A DNA stretch of 64,000 bases from Aquimonas sp964586455. Its GTDB lineage: Bacteria; Pseudomonadota; Gammaproteobacteria; Xanthomonadales; Xanthomonadaceae. Of the stretch, positions 40,480 to 48,099 are shown one piece after another; position 1 is the stretch's first letter; every line of letters starts with the position of its first letter. A program made the translations under genes and the position numbers. The notes beneath the pieces are model-generated. The model was not told the DNA's origin. It made no database searches and saw only the letters and a list, made by a program, of their open reading frames with translations. The stretch is from the NCBI GenBank assembly GCA_964586455.1, contig CAZPHV010000019.1:11492-75491 (forward strand), read 5' to 3'.

Positions 40480-41522
40480 CTCATGCCCCACCTTGGCAGT
40501 CGGATGTCCAACTGCAGCCCCTGAATACGTTCGGCGTGGAAGCGCTGGCGAAGCGTTTCTGCCGCGCCGACAACCTTGCGACCCTGCAGCAGGCGGCGGC
40601 GGACTGCCGAGATCGCGGTGAAACGCCGCTGATACTCGGCGGAGGTAGCAATCTGCTGATCGCCGCCGACATCGAAGTGCCCGTAATCCAACCCGATCTG
40701 CGTGGCATTGCACTGACCGAGCGGGCCGATGACGTCTGCGTACTCGAGGTGGCCGCCGCCGAGCCCTGGGACGAAGTGGTCCGCTATGCCTGCGAACGCG
40801 GCCTGTGGGGTATCGAGAATCTGGCGCTGATTCCGGGCAGCGCCGGCGCGGCGCCGGTGCAGAACATCGGCGCTTACGGAGTCGAGTTGAAGGATGCGCT
40901 GGCCTGGGTGGAGGCGCTGAATCTGCTGGACGGGCGCGTGGGTCGACTCGGCGCCGACGAACTGGCGCTGGGCTACCGCGACAGCCGCTTCAAGCGCGAA
41001 CCCGGACGCTGGCTGATTACTCGCATCGGCCTGCATGTGCGGCGCCACGCCACGCCACGGCTCGACTATGCGGGCCTGAGTGAAGTCTTCGGCGATCCAG
41101 CCTCGGTCACTCCTGCTGAAGTCGCTGAAGCCGTGCGAGCGATTCGACGCAGCAAGCTGCCAGACCCGAGCAGGCTCGGCAACGCCGGCAGCTTCTTCAA
41201 GAACCCCGAGCTCGACGAGACCCGCGCCGAAGCGCTTCGCCAGCGCTTTCCCGGCCTGCCGGTATATCCGGGAAGGGGCGGCGGGCTCCGCAAACTCTCG
41301 GCGGCGTGGTTGATCGAGAGCGCCGGGTTGAAGGGGGATCGTCGCGGCGATGCGGGCATCTCGGCCCAGCACGCGCTGGTGCTGGTCAACCACGGCCGCG
41401 CCACCGGCGCGGAACTGCTGGCACTGGCACGCGAGGTCGCAGCAAGCGTTGAAGAACGATTTGGCCTCCGCCTGGAACCCGAACCGCTGATCCTTGGCGC
41501 CGACTTCAGGCCGGCCGCGTGA
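40476..41522 (+). CDS. murB: UDP-N-acetylenolpyruvoylglucosamine reductase
   Basis: 348 residues, type I MurB. FAD/NADPH enzyme making UDP-MurNAc for peptidoglycan. Visible: ILGGGSNLLIA, PGSAGAAPVQNIGAYG, GYRDSRFK (catalytic Arg region) and LGNAGSFFKNP (catalytic Ser). ATGA overlap with pyrD and GTGA overlap with the following transporter. Confidence 0.96.
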   Translation: MTHAPPWQSDVQLQPLNTFGVEALAKRFCRADNLATLQQAAADCRDRGETPLILGGGSNLLIAADIEVPVIQPDLRGIALTERADDVCVLEVAAAEPWDEVVRYACERGLWGIENLALIPGSAGAAPVQNIGAYGVELKDALAWVEALNLLDGRVGRLGADELALGYRDSRFKREPGRWLITRIGLHVRRHATPRLDYAGLSEVFGDPASVTPAEVAEAVRAIRRSKLPDPSRLGNAGSFFKNPELDETRAEALRQRFPGLPVYPGRGGGLRKLSAAWLIESAGLKGDRRGDAGISAQHALVLVNHGRATGAELLALAREVAASVEERFGLRLEPEPLILGADFRPAA

Positions 41523-42448
41523 GCGCGGGTTCAGACGCGGCCGCCCAGGTCTGGCGCGCCGTACTCCTGATGCTGGCGAGCGCCTGCATGTTCGGCTGCA
41601 TGGCGGTGGTGATACGGCTCGCCTCCGAGCAGTTGCATCCGTTCGAGATCGCGTTCTTCCGCAACCTGTTCGGGCTGCTGTTCGCCCTGCCCTTGCTGCT
41701 GCGCCACGGGCCCGGATTGCTCAAGACGTCGAAGCTCCCGCTGTATTTCTTCCGCTCGGCGATCGGCATCGTGTCGATGCTGTGTGGCTTCTGGGCAATC
41801 GTGAACCTGCCGCTGGCGCAGGCGGTATCGCTGTCCTACTCGACGCCGCTGTTCGTCACCATCGGCGCCGTGCTGGTGCTGGGCGAAGTGGTGCGCGCGC
41901 GGCGCTGGACCGCGGTGGCGCTCGGGTTCGTGGGCGTCGTTTGCATCCTGCGTCCGGGTTCGGAGTTCAGCCCCGGCGTGCTCGTGGCGCTATTGGCGGC
42001 GGCGCTCAGTGCCGCGGTGGCGATCAGCATCAAGTTTCTTTCGCGCACTGAAAAGCCTGACGCGATCGTGCTCTATACAACCCTGCTGTGGGTGCCGCTG
42101 TCGTTGGGGCCTGCGCTCTGGGTGTGGGAAAACCCGCAGGGCATCACCTGGCTGTGGATCGTGCTGGCTGGATTCTTCGGCACCGCCGGCCACATGTGCT
42201 GGGCGCGCGCGCTGAAGCTTGGAGATGCCTCGATGTTGACGCCGATCAGCTTCCTGCAGGTGCCGCTCGTGGCGACCGCGGGCTACCTGTTGTTTGGCGA
42301 GTACCTGGACGCTTGGGTCGTCGTCGGCGCGGCGATCATCTTCTTCGCCAACGCCTACATCGCGCACCGCGANNNNNNNNNNGCACAGCTGGCGCGGCGC
42401 GCGGTGACCGACCCGGAGATTGCACAGGAGCCGCCGTCGCCGCGCTGA
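41519..42448 (+). CDS. DMT-superfamily (EamA-type) transporter, interrupted by assembly gap
   Basis: Inner-membrane protein with ten helices in two EamA halves: VLLMLASACMFGCMAVVIRLAS then PFEIAFFRN, and in the second half FFGTAGHMCWARALKLGDAS. Exporter of an unknown small metabolite. GTG start overlapping murB. Ten N at 42373-42382 fall in the C-terminal tail; the reading frame stays open across them, but the true length and end may differ. Confidence 0.82.
   Translation: MSAGSDAAAQVWRAVLLMLASACMFGCMAVVIRLASEQLHPFEIAFFRNLFGLLFALPLLLRHGPGLLKTSKLPLYFFRSAIGIVSMLCGFWAIVNLPLAQAVSLSYSTPLFVTIGAVLVLGEVVRARRWTAVALGFVGVVCILRPGSEFSPGVLVALLAAALSAAVAISIKFLSRTEKPDAIVLYTTLLWVPLSLGPALWVWENPQGITWLWIVLAGFFGTAGHMCWARALKLGDASMLTPISFLQVPLVATAGYLLFGEYLDAWVVVGAAIIFFANAYIAHRXXXXAQLARRAVTDPEIAQEPPSPR
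42373..42382. other. assembly gap (10 N)
   Basis: Ten undetermined bases inside the transporter gene. Ten N is a usual scaffold placeholder, so real missing sequence may be longer and the order across the gap depends on scaffolding. Confidence 0.95.
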
Positions 42449-42499
42449 GTTCAGGCATTTCGGGTCGCTCGGGAGACGCCTTGGCGCGCGCCCACGGTT

Positions 42500-43339
42500 T
42501 CAGTGCGGCGCGTACAGGAAGAGCGCAATGAGGGCCGCAGCGATGCCGGCTGCGGCCAGGATAAGCCAGCCGAAGTTGAATCCACGCTGCGGTTCCACCA
42601 AGGCTGCGGCCGCTGCAGCAGATGCAGCGGCCTGGGTGATTTCCATCGCGCGCATGGGCTTCACCGGCGTATGCGGGTCATCGCGTCGTCCCGGGCGCAG
42701 GCCTGGGGCTTCCAGCACGAAACGTGCACTGCCCACGCGCAGTTGGTCGCCCGGCAGCATCCATCCCGATGACAGCGGATACCCGTTGAGTTCAAACGCG
42801 CCGTCGTCCGACGAGGCCGATTCGGCGAGCACGAGGCAGCGGTCGCCGTACCAGTGCAGGCGAAGCTGGATCGGCGCTACGCCCTCTTCGTCAACGGTGA
42901 TGTCGGCTCCCTCGCTGCGGCCGATGCTCAGGCTCGGCGCGAACCCGAAACTGCGCCCGAACTGCGCACCGGAAATGGCGCGGAGCACGACCCGGGGGCC
43001 GCCCGGTCGTGCCGCACTGCCGGCATCGTGCAAGGGGGGCAGCGGTGCAGTGGACAGCGCGCCCTGCACCTGCACACGCACGCGATTCAAGGTCAGCACA
43101 TCGCCCGGCCTCAGCAGCGCCAAACTGCGAACCGGACGCGCATTGACATAGGCCAGCGCCGACGGCGCCAGTCGCAGCGCGCAGATCCGGCGCTCAGGCT
43201 GCAGGTCGATGCGGGCATGCGCAGGCTTCAGCCCGGCTGCTGGCAGACATACGCTGTCCTCTGGCTCGGACCCGATACTCACGCTGCCGCGAGTCAGCTC
43301 CAGTCCGGGGTGCTCGCCGTTGGGAAATGTGAAGCGCAT
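42500..43339 (-). CDS. FHA-domain protein with C-terminal membrane anchor
   Basis: 279 residues. Two FHA-like halves: SVSIGSEPEDSVCLP (first) and SLSIGRSEGADITVDEEGVAPIQLRLHW (second, the GRS and S/H-type pattern for phosphothreonine binding), then a Pro/Arg linker, an Ala-rich stretch and one terminal helix (FGWLILAAAGIAAALIALFLY). It probably docks phospho-Thr proteins at the inner membrane. No kinase lies nearby. The first FHA half looks degenerate. Confidence 0.8.
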   Translation of the reverse strand: MRFTFPNGEHPGLELTRGSVSIGSEPEDSVCLPAAGLKPAHARIDLQPERRICALRLAPSALAYVNARPVRSLALLRPGDVLTLNRVRVQVQGALSTAPLPPLHDAGSAARPGGPRVVLRAISGAQFGRSFGFAPSLSIGRSEGADITVDEEGVAPIQLRLHWYGDRCLVLAESASSDDGAFELNGYPLSSGWMLPGDQLRVGSARFVLEAPGLRPGRRDDPHTPVKPMRAMEITQAAASAAAAAALVEPQRGFNFGWLILAAAGIAAALIALFLYAPH

Positions 43340-43444
43340 GCGGCATCCTAACGCTTGCTTCGGCCTTCATCTAGGCCGCGATGCATCGGGCCGGCGCAGG
43401 TGCGCTGGTCCCCGTCCTTAAACACAGCGCGAGTGCCCCCGTCC

Positions 43445-43729
43445 ATGCCGAGTATCGAGATTACCCGCCGCCACACCCGCTCCATGAAGGACGCCCGGGT
43501 GGCGATCGAGCACGTCGCCGAAAAGTTGGCTGAGAAGTTCGCCGTCGAGTACGCATGGGATGGAAACATCCTGCATTTCGAGCGCATGGGGGTGAATGGC
43601 AACATCGCGCTCGGTCGCGGCAAGGTGGACATCGTCGTCAAGCTGGGCTTTCTGCTGTCGGCCCTTCGCGGCCCCATCGAAGCCGAGATCCACCGCTATA
43701 TCGACCGCGAACTCGGCCCCGAAGAATGA
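43445..43729 (+). CDS. polyhydroxyalkanoic acid system family protein
   Basis: 94 residues matching the PHA granule-region family: MPSIEITRRHTRSMKDARV, then FAVEYAWDGNILHFERMGVNGNIALGRGKVDIVVKLGFLLSALRGPIEAEIHRYID. Small cytoplasmic protein usually linked to PHA storage; exact role not established. The ATG at 43445 follows a Pro/Ser-rich non-coding leader. A GC-rich hairpin (43735-43757) closes the gene. Confidence 0.85.
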   Translation: MPSIEITRRHTRSMKDARVAIEHVAEKLAEKFAVEYAWDGNILHFERMGVNGNIALGRGKVDIVVKLGFLLSALRGPIEAEIHRYIDRELGPEE

Positions 43730-43734
43730 TCCGG

Positions 43735-43757
43735 CGGCGTTCGCCTGCCGCCGGCGT
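43735..43757 (+). terminator. hairpin after the PHA-system gene
   Basis: CCGGCGGC and GCCGCCGG arms with an 8-base loop just after the stop. No T run, so possibly Rho-assisted. Confidence 0.5.
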
Positions 43758-43786
43758 CAGGTCCGCATTTCTCCCTATTTGGCCGA

Positions 43787-44374
43787 TCAGCGCGGCGCAC
43801 GAATGTCGATCGCCGCGTCGAAGTCATAAACAATGCGCACGGTATCCGGTCGGCGCTTGCCGCTGGTCGAAGTGAGCAGTCTCGGCAGGCCGCTGGCCTT
43901 GCAAACCGACATTTCGGTGCTGCTGTCGCTTTTGACACCCATGAACTTGCCGCTGCTGGTGTATCGATAGGTCACCGCATCGCAGCCCTCGACCACGCCC
44001 TCGCCCACCCGCTCGACCTGCTGCAGGCTCTGCTTGCCCTGCTCGATCGCGTCAGCACTGTAGGCCTCGGCCATCTGCGACATGTTCACCGGCATGCGCA
44101 TCCAGCTGCCATTGACGCGCACCCAGGTGCCCTGCGGCAGCATCACCATCTCGGTTTCAGGCGAGCGCATGTGGAAGCTCGACGGCAGCTGCACGTCGAT
44201 CTCCTGCGTATTCGTGCGGCCTCGGCTTTCGCTGCTCATCTGCATGCGGTAGCTGCCGTGGGTCATGGCTTTCTCCCAGGCGGCCACGACTTCTGCACGC
44301 GGATCGGCATGAGCGGTGCCGGCAGCAAAGCCAGCGAGAGCGAAGCAGCACAACAGCGAACGGGAAGAAATCAT
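43787..44374 (-). CDS. exported hypothetical protein (LolA/outer-membrane lipoprotein-sorting-like fold)
   Basis: 195 residues with a signal peptide (SSRSLLCCFALAGFAAGTAHA). Mature part is beta-rich: GSYRMQMSSESRGRTNTQEIDVQLPSSFHMRSP, then GTWVRVNGSWMRMPVNM and a conserved-looking CDAVTYRYTSSGK segment with a second Cys in VCKASGLPRLL, probably a disulphide. The pattern resembles the LolA-like periplasmic fold, without proof. GGAG about 8 bases ahead of the ATG. Confidence 0.65.
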   Translation of the reverse strand: MISSRSLLCCFALAGFAAGTAHADPRAEVVAAWEKAMTHGSYRMQMSSESRGRTNTQEIDVQLPSSFHMRSPETEMVMLPQGTWVRVNGSWMRMPVNMSQMAEAYSADAIEQGKQSLQQVERVGEGVVEGCDAVTYRYTSSGKFMGVKSDSSTEMSVCKASGLPRLLTSTSGKRRPDTVRIVYDFDAAIDIRAPR

Positions 44375-44628
44375 GGCGAGCTCCTGATGGGAATGGATGG
44401 GCGCGGGCTGCGTTCCGACTGCACGGTCGATGGCTGACATGTGCATGCACGGGTACGCAAGAGTACGGACACCGGCAGCCAAACCGGACATGCGTCCGCA
44501 CAACACTACGCTGCAGCGCAGGGTGTGGCCGGCGATTCTCCGGGCTAGAATGCGCGGCTTCCCGGGTTCGATTGCGCATCCGGGCGTTTCCACGCAACGG
44601 GCTGCCCCCGCCCTACCCGGAGTCTGCA

Positions 44629-45732
44629 ATGCTCTTCGAAACCCTCTCGCGTACCCGCCATGAGCAGGTCGTGTTCTGCCACAACGCCGATGCCGGCCTG
44701 AAGGCCATCATCGCCATCCACAACACCGTGCTCGGCCCGGCGCTGGGCGGCACCCGCATGTGGAACTACGCGAGTGACGAAGAAGCGCTGAACGACGTGC
44801 TGCGCCTGTCACGCGGCATGACCTACAAGGCCGCGGTGTCGGGCCTGAACCTCGGCGGCGGCAAGGCCGTGATCTGGGGTGACCCGAACAAGGACAAATC
44901 GGAAGCGCTGTTCCGCGCCTTCGGCCGCTTTGTAAACTCGCTGAACGGTCGTTACATCACTGCCGAAGACGTCGGCATCGACGTCAACGACATGGAGTAC
45001 GTGCTCAAGGAGACGGAATTCGTCACCGGTGTGCACCAGGTCCACGGCGGTTCCGGCGACCCTTCGCCGTTCACCGCCTACGGCACCCTGCAGGGCCTGA
45101 TGGCAGCGCTGAACGTCAAGCACGGTCATGAAGACGTCGAGAAGTTCAGCTATGCCGTGCAGGGCGTGGGACACGTCGGCATGGAGTTCGTCAAGCTGCT
45201 GCGCGAGCGCGGCGCCAAGGTCTTCGTGACTGACATCAACCAGAAAGCGGTGGCGCGTGCGGTTGACGAGTTCGGCTGCGAAGCGGTCGGCCTGGATGAG
45301 ATCTACGACGTGCCGGCCGACGTGTTCTCGCCGACCGCGCTCGGCGGCACCATCAACGAGAAGACCCTCGACCGCATCAAGGCCGGGATCATCTGCGGTG
45401 CGGCCAACAACCAGCTTGCGACGGATTCGATCGGCGACGAGTTGCATCGCCGCGGCGTGCTGTATGCGCCCGACTATGCGGTCAACGCCGGCGGTCTGAT
45501 GAACGTGTCGCTGGAAATCGATGGCTACAACCGCGAGCGCGCCATGCGCATGATGCGCACGATCTACTACAACCTCGGCCGCATCTTCGAGATCAGCGCG
45601 CGCGACAACATCCCGACCTACAAGGCCGCCGACCGCATGGCCGAAGAGCGCATCGAAGCCATCGGCAAGGTCAAGCTGCCGCACATGGGCAATTCAGCGC
45701 CGCGCTTCCTGGGCCGCATGCGCAACGGCTGA
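44629..45732 (+). CDS. leucine dehydrogenase (Leu/Phe/Val dehydrogenase)
   Basis: 367 residues. NAD-dependent oxidative deamination of branched-chain amino acids. Shows GPALGGTRMWNY, GMTYKAAVSGLNLGGGKAVI (catalytic Lys), TAEDVGIDVNDM, SPFTAYGTLQG, VQGVGHVGMEF (Rossmann) and AGIICGAANNQLA. The ATG at 44629 removes a Pro-rich leader. Followed at 45865 by an isovaleryl-CoA dehydrogenase-like gene, consistent with leucine breakdown. Confidence 0.95.
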   Translation: MLFETLSRTRHEQVVFCHNADAGLKAIIAIHNTVLGPALGGTRMWNYASDEEALNDVLRLSRGMTYKAAVSGLNLGGGKAVIWGDPNKDKSEALFRAFGRFVNSLNGRYITAEDVGIDVNDMEYVLKETEFVTGVHQVHGGSGDPSPFTAYGTLQGLMAALNVKHGHEDVEKFSYAVQGVGHVGMEFVKLLRERGAKVFVTDINQKAVARAVDEFGCEAVGLDEIYDVPADVFSPTALGGTINEKTLDRIKAGIICGAANNQLATDSIGDELHRRGVLYAPDYAVNAGGLMNVSLEIDGYNRERAMRMMRTIYYNLGRIFEISARDNIPTYKAADRMAEERIEAIGKVKLPHMGNSAPRFLGRMRNG

Positions 45733-45864
45733 GCTGCCGTCACGCGATGACGCGATGCGCATGCCCCCTGCGGCATGCTCATCGCGGCAGTACCCTGCCC
45801 GCCATTCGTCCATCCCTTGCCGCGCGCCCCTGGGCGCCGCACGCAGAACCACCGGAGCCAGCCC

Positions 45865-47022
45865 ATGCGAGCCTTTGAACTCGGCGAAGACATCGACAGC
45901 CTGCGCGAGGCCGTGGCGCGGTTCGCCGCCGCCGAAATCGCCCCGCGTGCGGAAGCGATCGATCGCGACAATGCGTTTCCCATGGACCTCTGGCGCAAGC
46001 TGGGCGAAATGGGCCTGCTGGGCATCACCCTGCCCGGCGAGTTCGGCGGCTCCGAGATGGGCTACCTCGCACATCTGGTGGCGATGGAAGAGATTTCGCG
46101 CGCATCGGGCTCGGTGGGATTGTCCTATGGCGCGCACAGCAACCTGTGTGTGCAGAACCTGTACAACCACGGCACGCCCGAGCAACGCGAGCGCTTCCTG
46201 CCCAAGCTGTGCAGCGGCGAGTTCGTCGGCGCGCTGGCGATGAGTGAGCCCGGCGCGGGCTCGGATGTGGTCGGCTCGATGGCCTGCCGCGCCGAGCTGC
46301 GCGGTGACACCTGGGTCGCGAACGGCAACAAGATGTGGATCACCAACGGTCCCGACGCTGACGTTCTCATCGTCTACATGCGTACCGCCGACAGGACGGA
46401 AGGCTCGCGCAGCATGACCGCGTTTCTGGTCGAGAAAGGCATGCGCGGCTTCAGCACTGCGCAGAAGCTCGACAAGCTCGGCATGCGCGGCAGCAACACC
46501 TGCGAGCTGGTGTTCGAAAACTGCGAGATTCCGGCGGCCAACGTGCTCGGCGAGGTCAACCTTGGCGTGCGCGTGTTGATGTCGGGTCTGAACAGCGAGC
46601 GTCTGGTGCTCTCAGGCGGACCGATCGGCCTGATGCAGGCGGCGATGGACATCGTGCTGCCCTATGTGCGCGAACGCCGCCAGTTCGATTCGCCGATCGG
46701 TCGCTTCGGCATCATGCAGGCCAAGATCGCCGACATGTACACCGCCCTGCAGTCCTCACGCGCCTTCGCGTACTCGGTGGCCCGCGAGTACGACCGCGGG
46801 GTGCGCTCGCGCGTGGATGCTGCCAGCTGTCTGCTCCATTCCTCGGAGTCCGCAGTCAAGCTTGCGCTGGAAGCCATCCAGACCCTCGGTGGCAACGGCT
46901 ACATCAACGACTACCCCACGGGCCGCCTGCTGCGCGATGCCAAGCTTTATGAAATCGGCGCCGGCACCAACGAGATACGCCGCATGCTGATCGGGCGCGA
47001 GCTGTTCGAAGGAAGGTTCTGA
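45865..47022 (+). CDS. acyl-CoA dehydrogenase, isovaleryl-CoA type
   Basis: 385 residues. FAD flavoprotein of leucine catabolism (isovaleryl-CoA to 3-methylcrotonyl-CoA). Landmarks: GITLPGEFGGSEMGYLAH, GSVGLSYGAHSNLCVQNL, ALAMSEPGAGSDV, NGNKMWITNG, the base region LNSERLVLSGGPIG (Glu at the IVD position), and QTLGGNGYINDYPTGRLLRDAKLYEIGAGTNEIRRMLIG. It could act on other short branched acyl-CoAs. Confidence 0.9.
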   Translation: MRAFELGEDIDSLREAVARFAAAEIAPRAEAIDRDNAFPMDLWRKLGEMGLLGITLPGEFGGSEMGYLAHLVAMEEISRASGSVGLSYGAHSNLCVQNLYNHGTPEQRERFLPKLCSGEFVGALAMSEPGAGSDVVGSMACRAELRGDTWVANGNKMWITNGPDADVLIVYMRTADRTEGSRSMTAFLVEKGMRGFSTAQKLDKLGMRGSNTCELVFENCEIPAANVLGEVNLGVRVLMSGLNSERLVLSGGPIGLMQAAMDIVLPYVRERRQFDSPIGRFGIMQAKIADMYTALQSSRAFAYSVAREYDRGVRSRVDAASCLLHSSESAVKLALEAIQTLGGNGYINDYPTGRLLRDAKLYEIGAGTNEIRRMLIGRELFEGRF

Positions 47023-47365
47023 GAGAGCCGGGAATCGGGGTGAGATGGCTCGCTTGCGCGGCACTGCCGCGCGAGCCATCGAACGCCCGAGTGCTGTGCG
47101 CGAGGGCCGGGCGGGAATTCGGGATGGAAGCCGGCATAGGGTGGGTCTTGACCCACCGGACGGTCACGACGACCTTGGCCTTCCAGCTTTCGAATCTCGG
47201 TCACAGCAGCCACCGAAACATCGGAAGAGCGTTCGCCGTTTTTGAGACTTCAACCGAGCGACCTGTGCTGCCGCAAGACCCGACGTTGGGCATCGCTTCG
47301 CTCCACCCAACCTACCAAGGCATGGCGTCGCTCGAAATCGCAGCGACGTCCGTCGCTCGCCGACC
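47023..47365. repeat. intergenic palindromes after the acyl-CoA dehydrogenase
   Basis: 343 bases, no gene. Hairpins: 47044-47080 (GATGGCTCGC/GCGAGCCATC with a GCGCGGC/GCCGCGC inner part), 47140-47157 (GGTGGGT/ACCCACC) and 47285-47310 (GTTGGG...CCCAAC around CATCGCTTCGCTCC). The last two look like dispersed repeats common in this order. Confidence 0.65.
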
Positions 47366-48013
47366 TCACTCGCCCAGCGGCAACACCTCGGCTGAAGGCG
47401 TGTAGTCGCCGACCACATCCACGCCTACAGGCACCTGGAAGCGAAACGTATCGGCCGCGAAAGCAGGGTTGCGCTGCCACCCGCTGAAGCTGATGCGGGT
47501 GCGCTGGCCCAGTGAGTCGATGAACTCCATCCGCGCCAAGGTCTGGCCATCGATGCCCAACAGGGCGCGGTGGATCTGCGCTTCTTCCAGCTTCGATTCG
47601 AGCTCCACCCATTCCAAGCCGTCGCGCATGCCTGCGCTCTTGACCTTGAACTGGCGCTCGCGCTCCTCGGGGTCGATCAGGGCCAGCAGCGGGCTCTGCT
47701 GTTCGTCCTCGAGTTGGCGACGCACGTTGACCTGCTCGAGATCCGGGTCGTAGACGAACAGGTGCTCGCCGTCGGCGACGATCAGCTGTGGAAACGGGGT
47801 CTCGTACTCCCAGCGCAGTTTGCGCGGCACTGCCAGCGCGATGCTGCCGCTGGTCTGCTCCTTGAGCGTGCCGTCGGCATCCAGCACCTGCTGTTCGAAG
47901 CGGCCCTGCAGCCCCGTCAGACCGTCAGTGAAACCTTCGATAACCGATTCCGCGTCGGCAGCGAACGCCGGAAGGGTGGCAAGCGTCAGACAGAACGCAG
48001 CGAGCAAGCGCAT
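47366..48013 (-). CDS. lolA: outer-membrane lipoprotein carrier protein LolA
   Basis: 215 residues including a signal peptide (RLLAAFCLTLATLPAFA). Periplasmic chaperone carrying lipoproteins from LolCDE to LolB. Motifs: GLQGRFEQQVLDADG, SGSIALAVPRKLRWEYETPFPQLIVADGEHLFVYDPDLEQV, and ARMEFIDSLGQRTRISFSGW. Start ATG at 48013; a GTG three codons earlier is possible. Follows ftsK on the same strand, 86 bases apart, the usual gammaproteobacterial order. Confidence 0.95.
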   Translation of the reverse strand: MRLLAAFCLTLATLPAFAADAESVIEGFTDGLTGLQGRFEQQVLDADGTLKEQTSGSIALAVPRKLRWEYETPFPQLIVADGEHLFVYDPDLEQVNVRRQLEDEQQSPLLALIDPEERERQFKVKSAGMRDGLEWVELESKLEEAQIHRALLGIDGQTLARMEFIDSLGQRTRISFSGWQRNPAFAADTFRFQVPVGVDVVGDYTPSAEVLPLGE

Positions 48014-48099
48014 GGGGGTCACCAGTTGTGGAGTGCGCGCGCAGTCTGGGGCGCACGCGCTTAATCAATGCACCACAGCGCGCACGGGAGTGTGGAACT

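Noticed and set aside
43738..43757. 14-base match between the CRISPR-like spacer and a site after the PHA-system gene
   Set aside because: The match TCGCCTGCCGCCGG lies in a GC-rich hairpin and is short enough for chance; not accepted as a protospacer.
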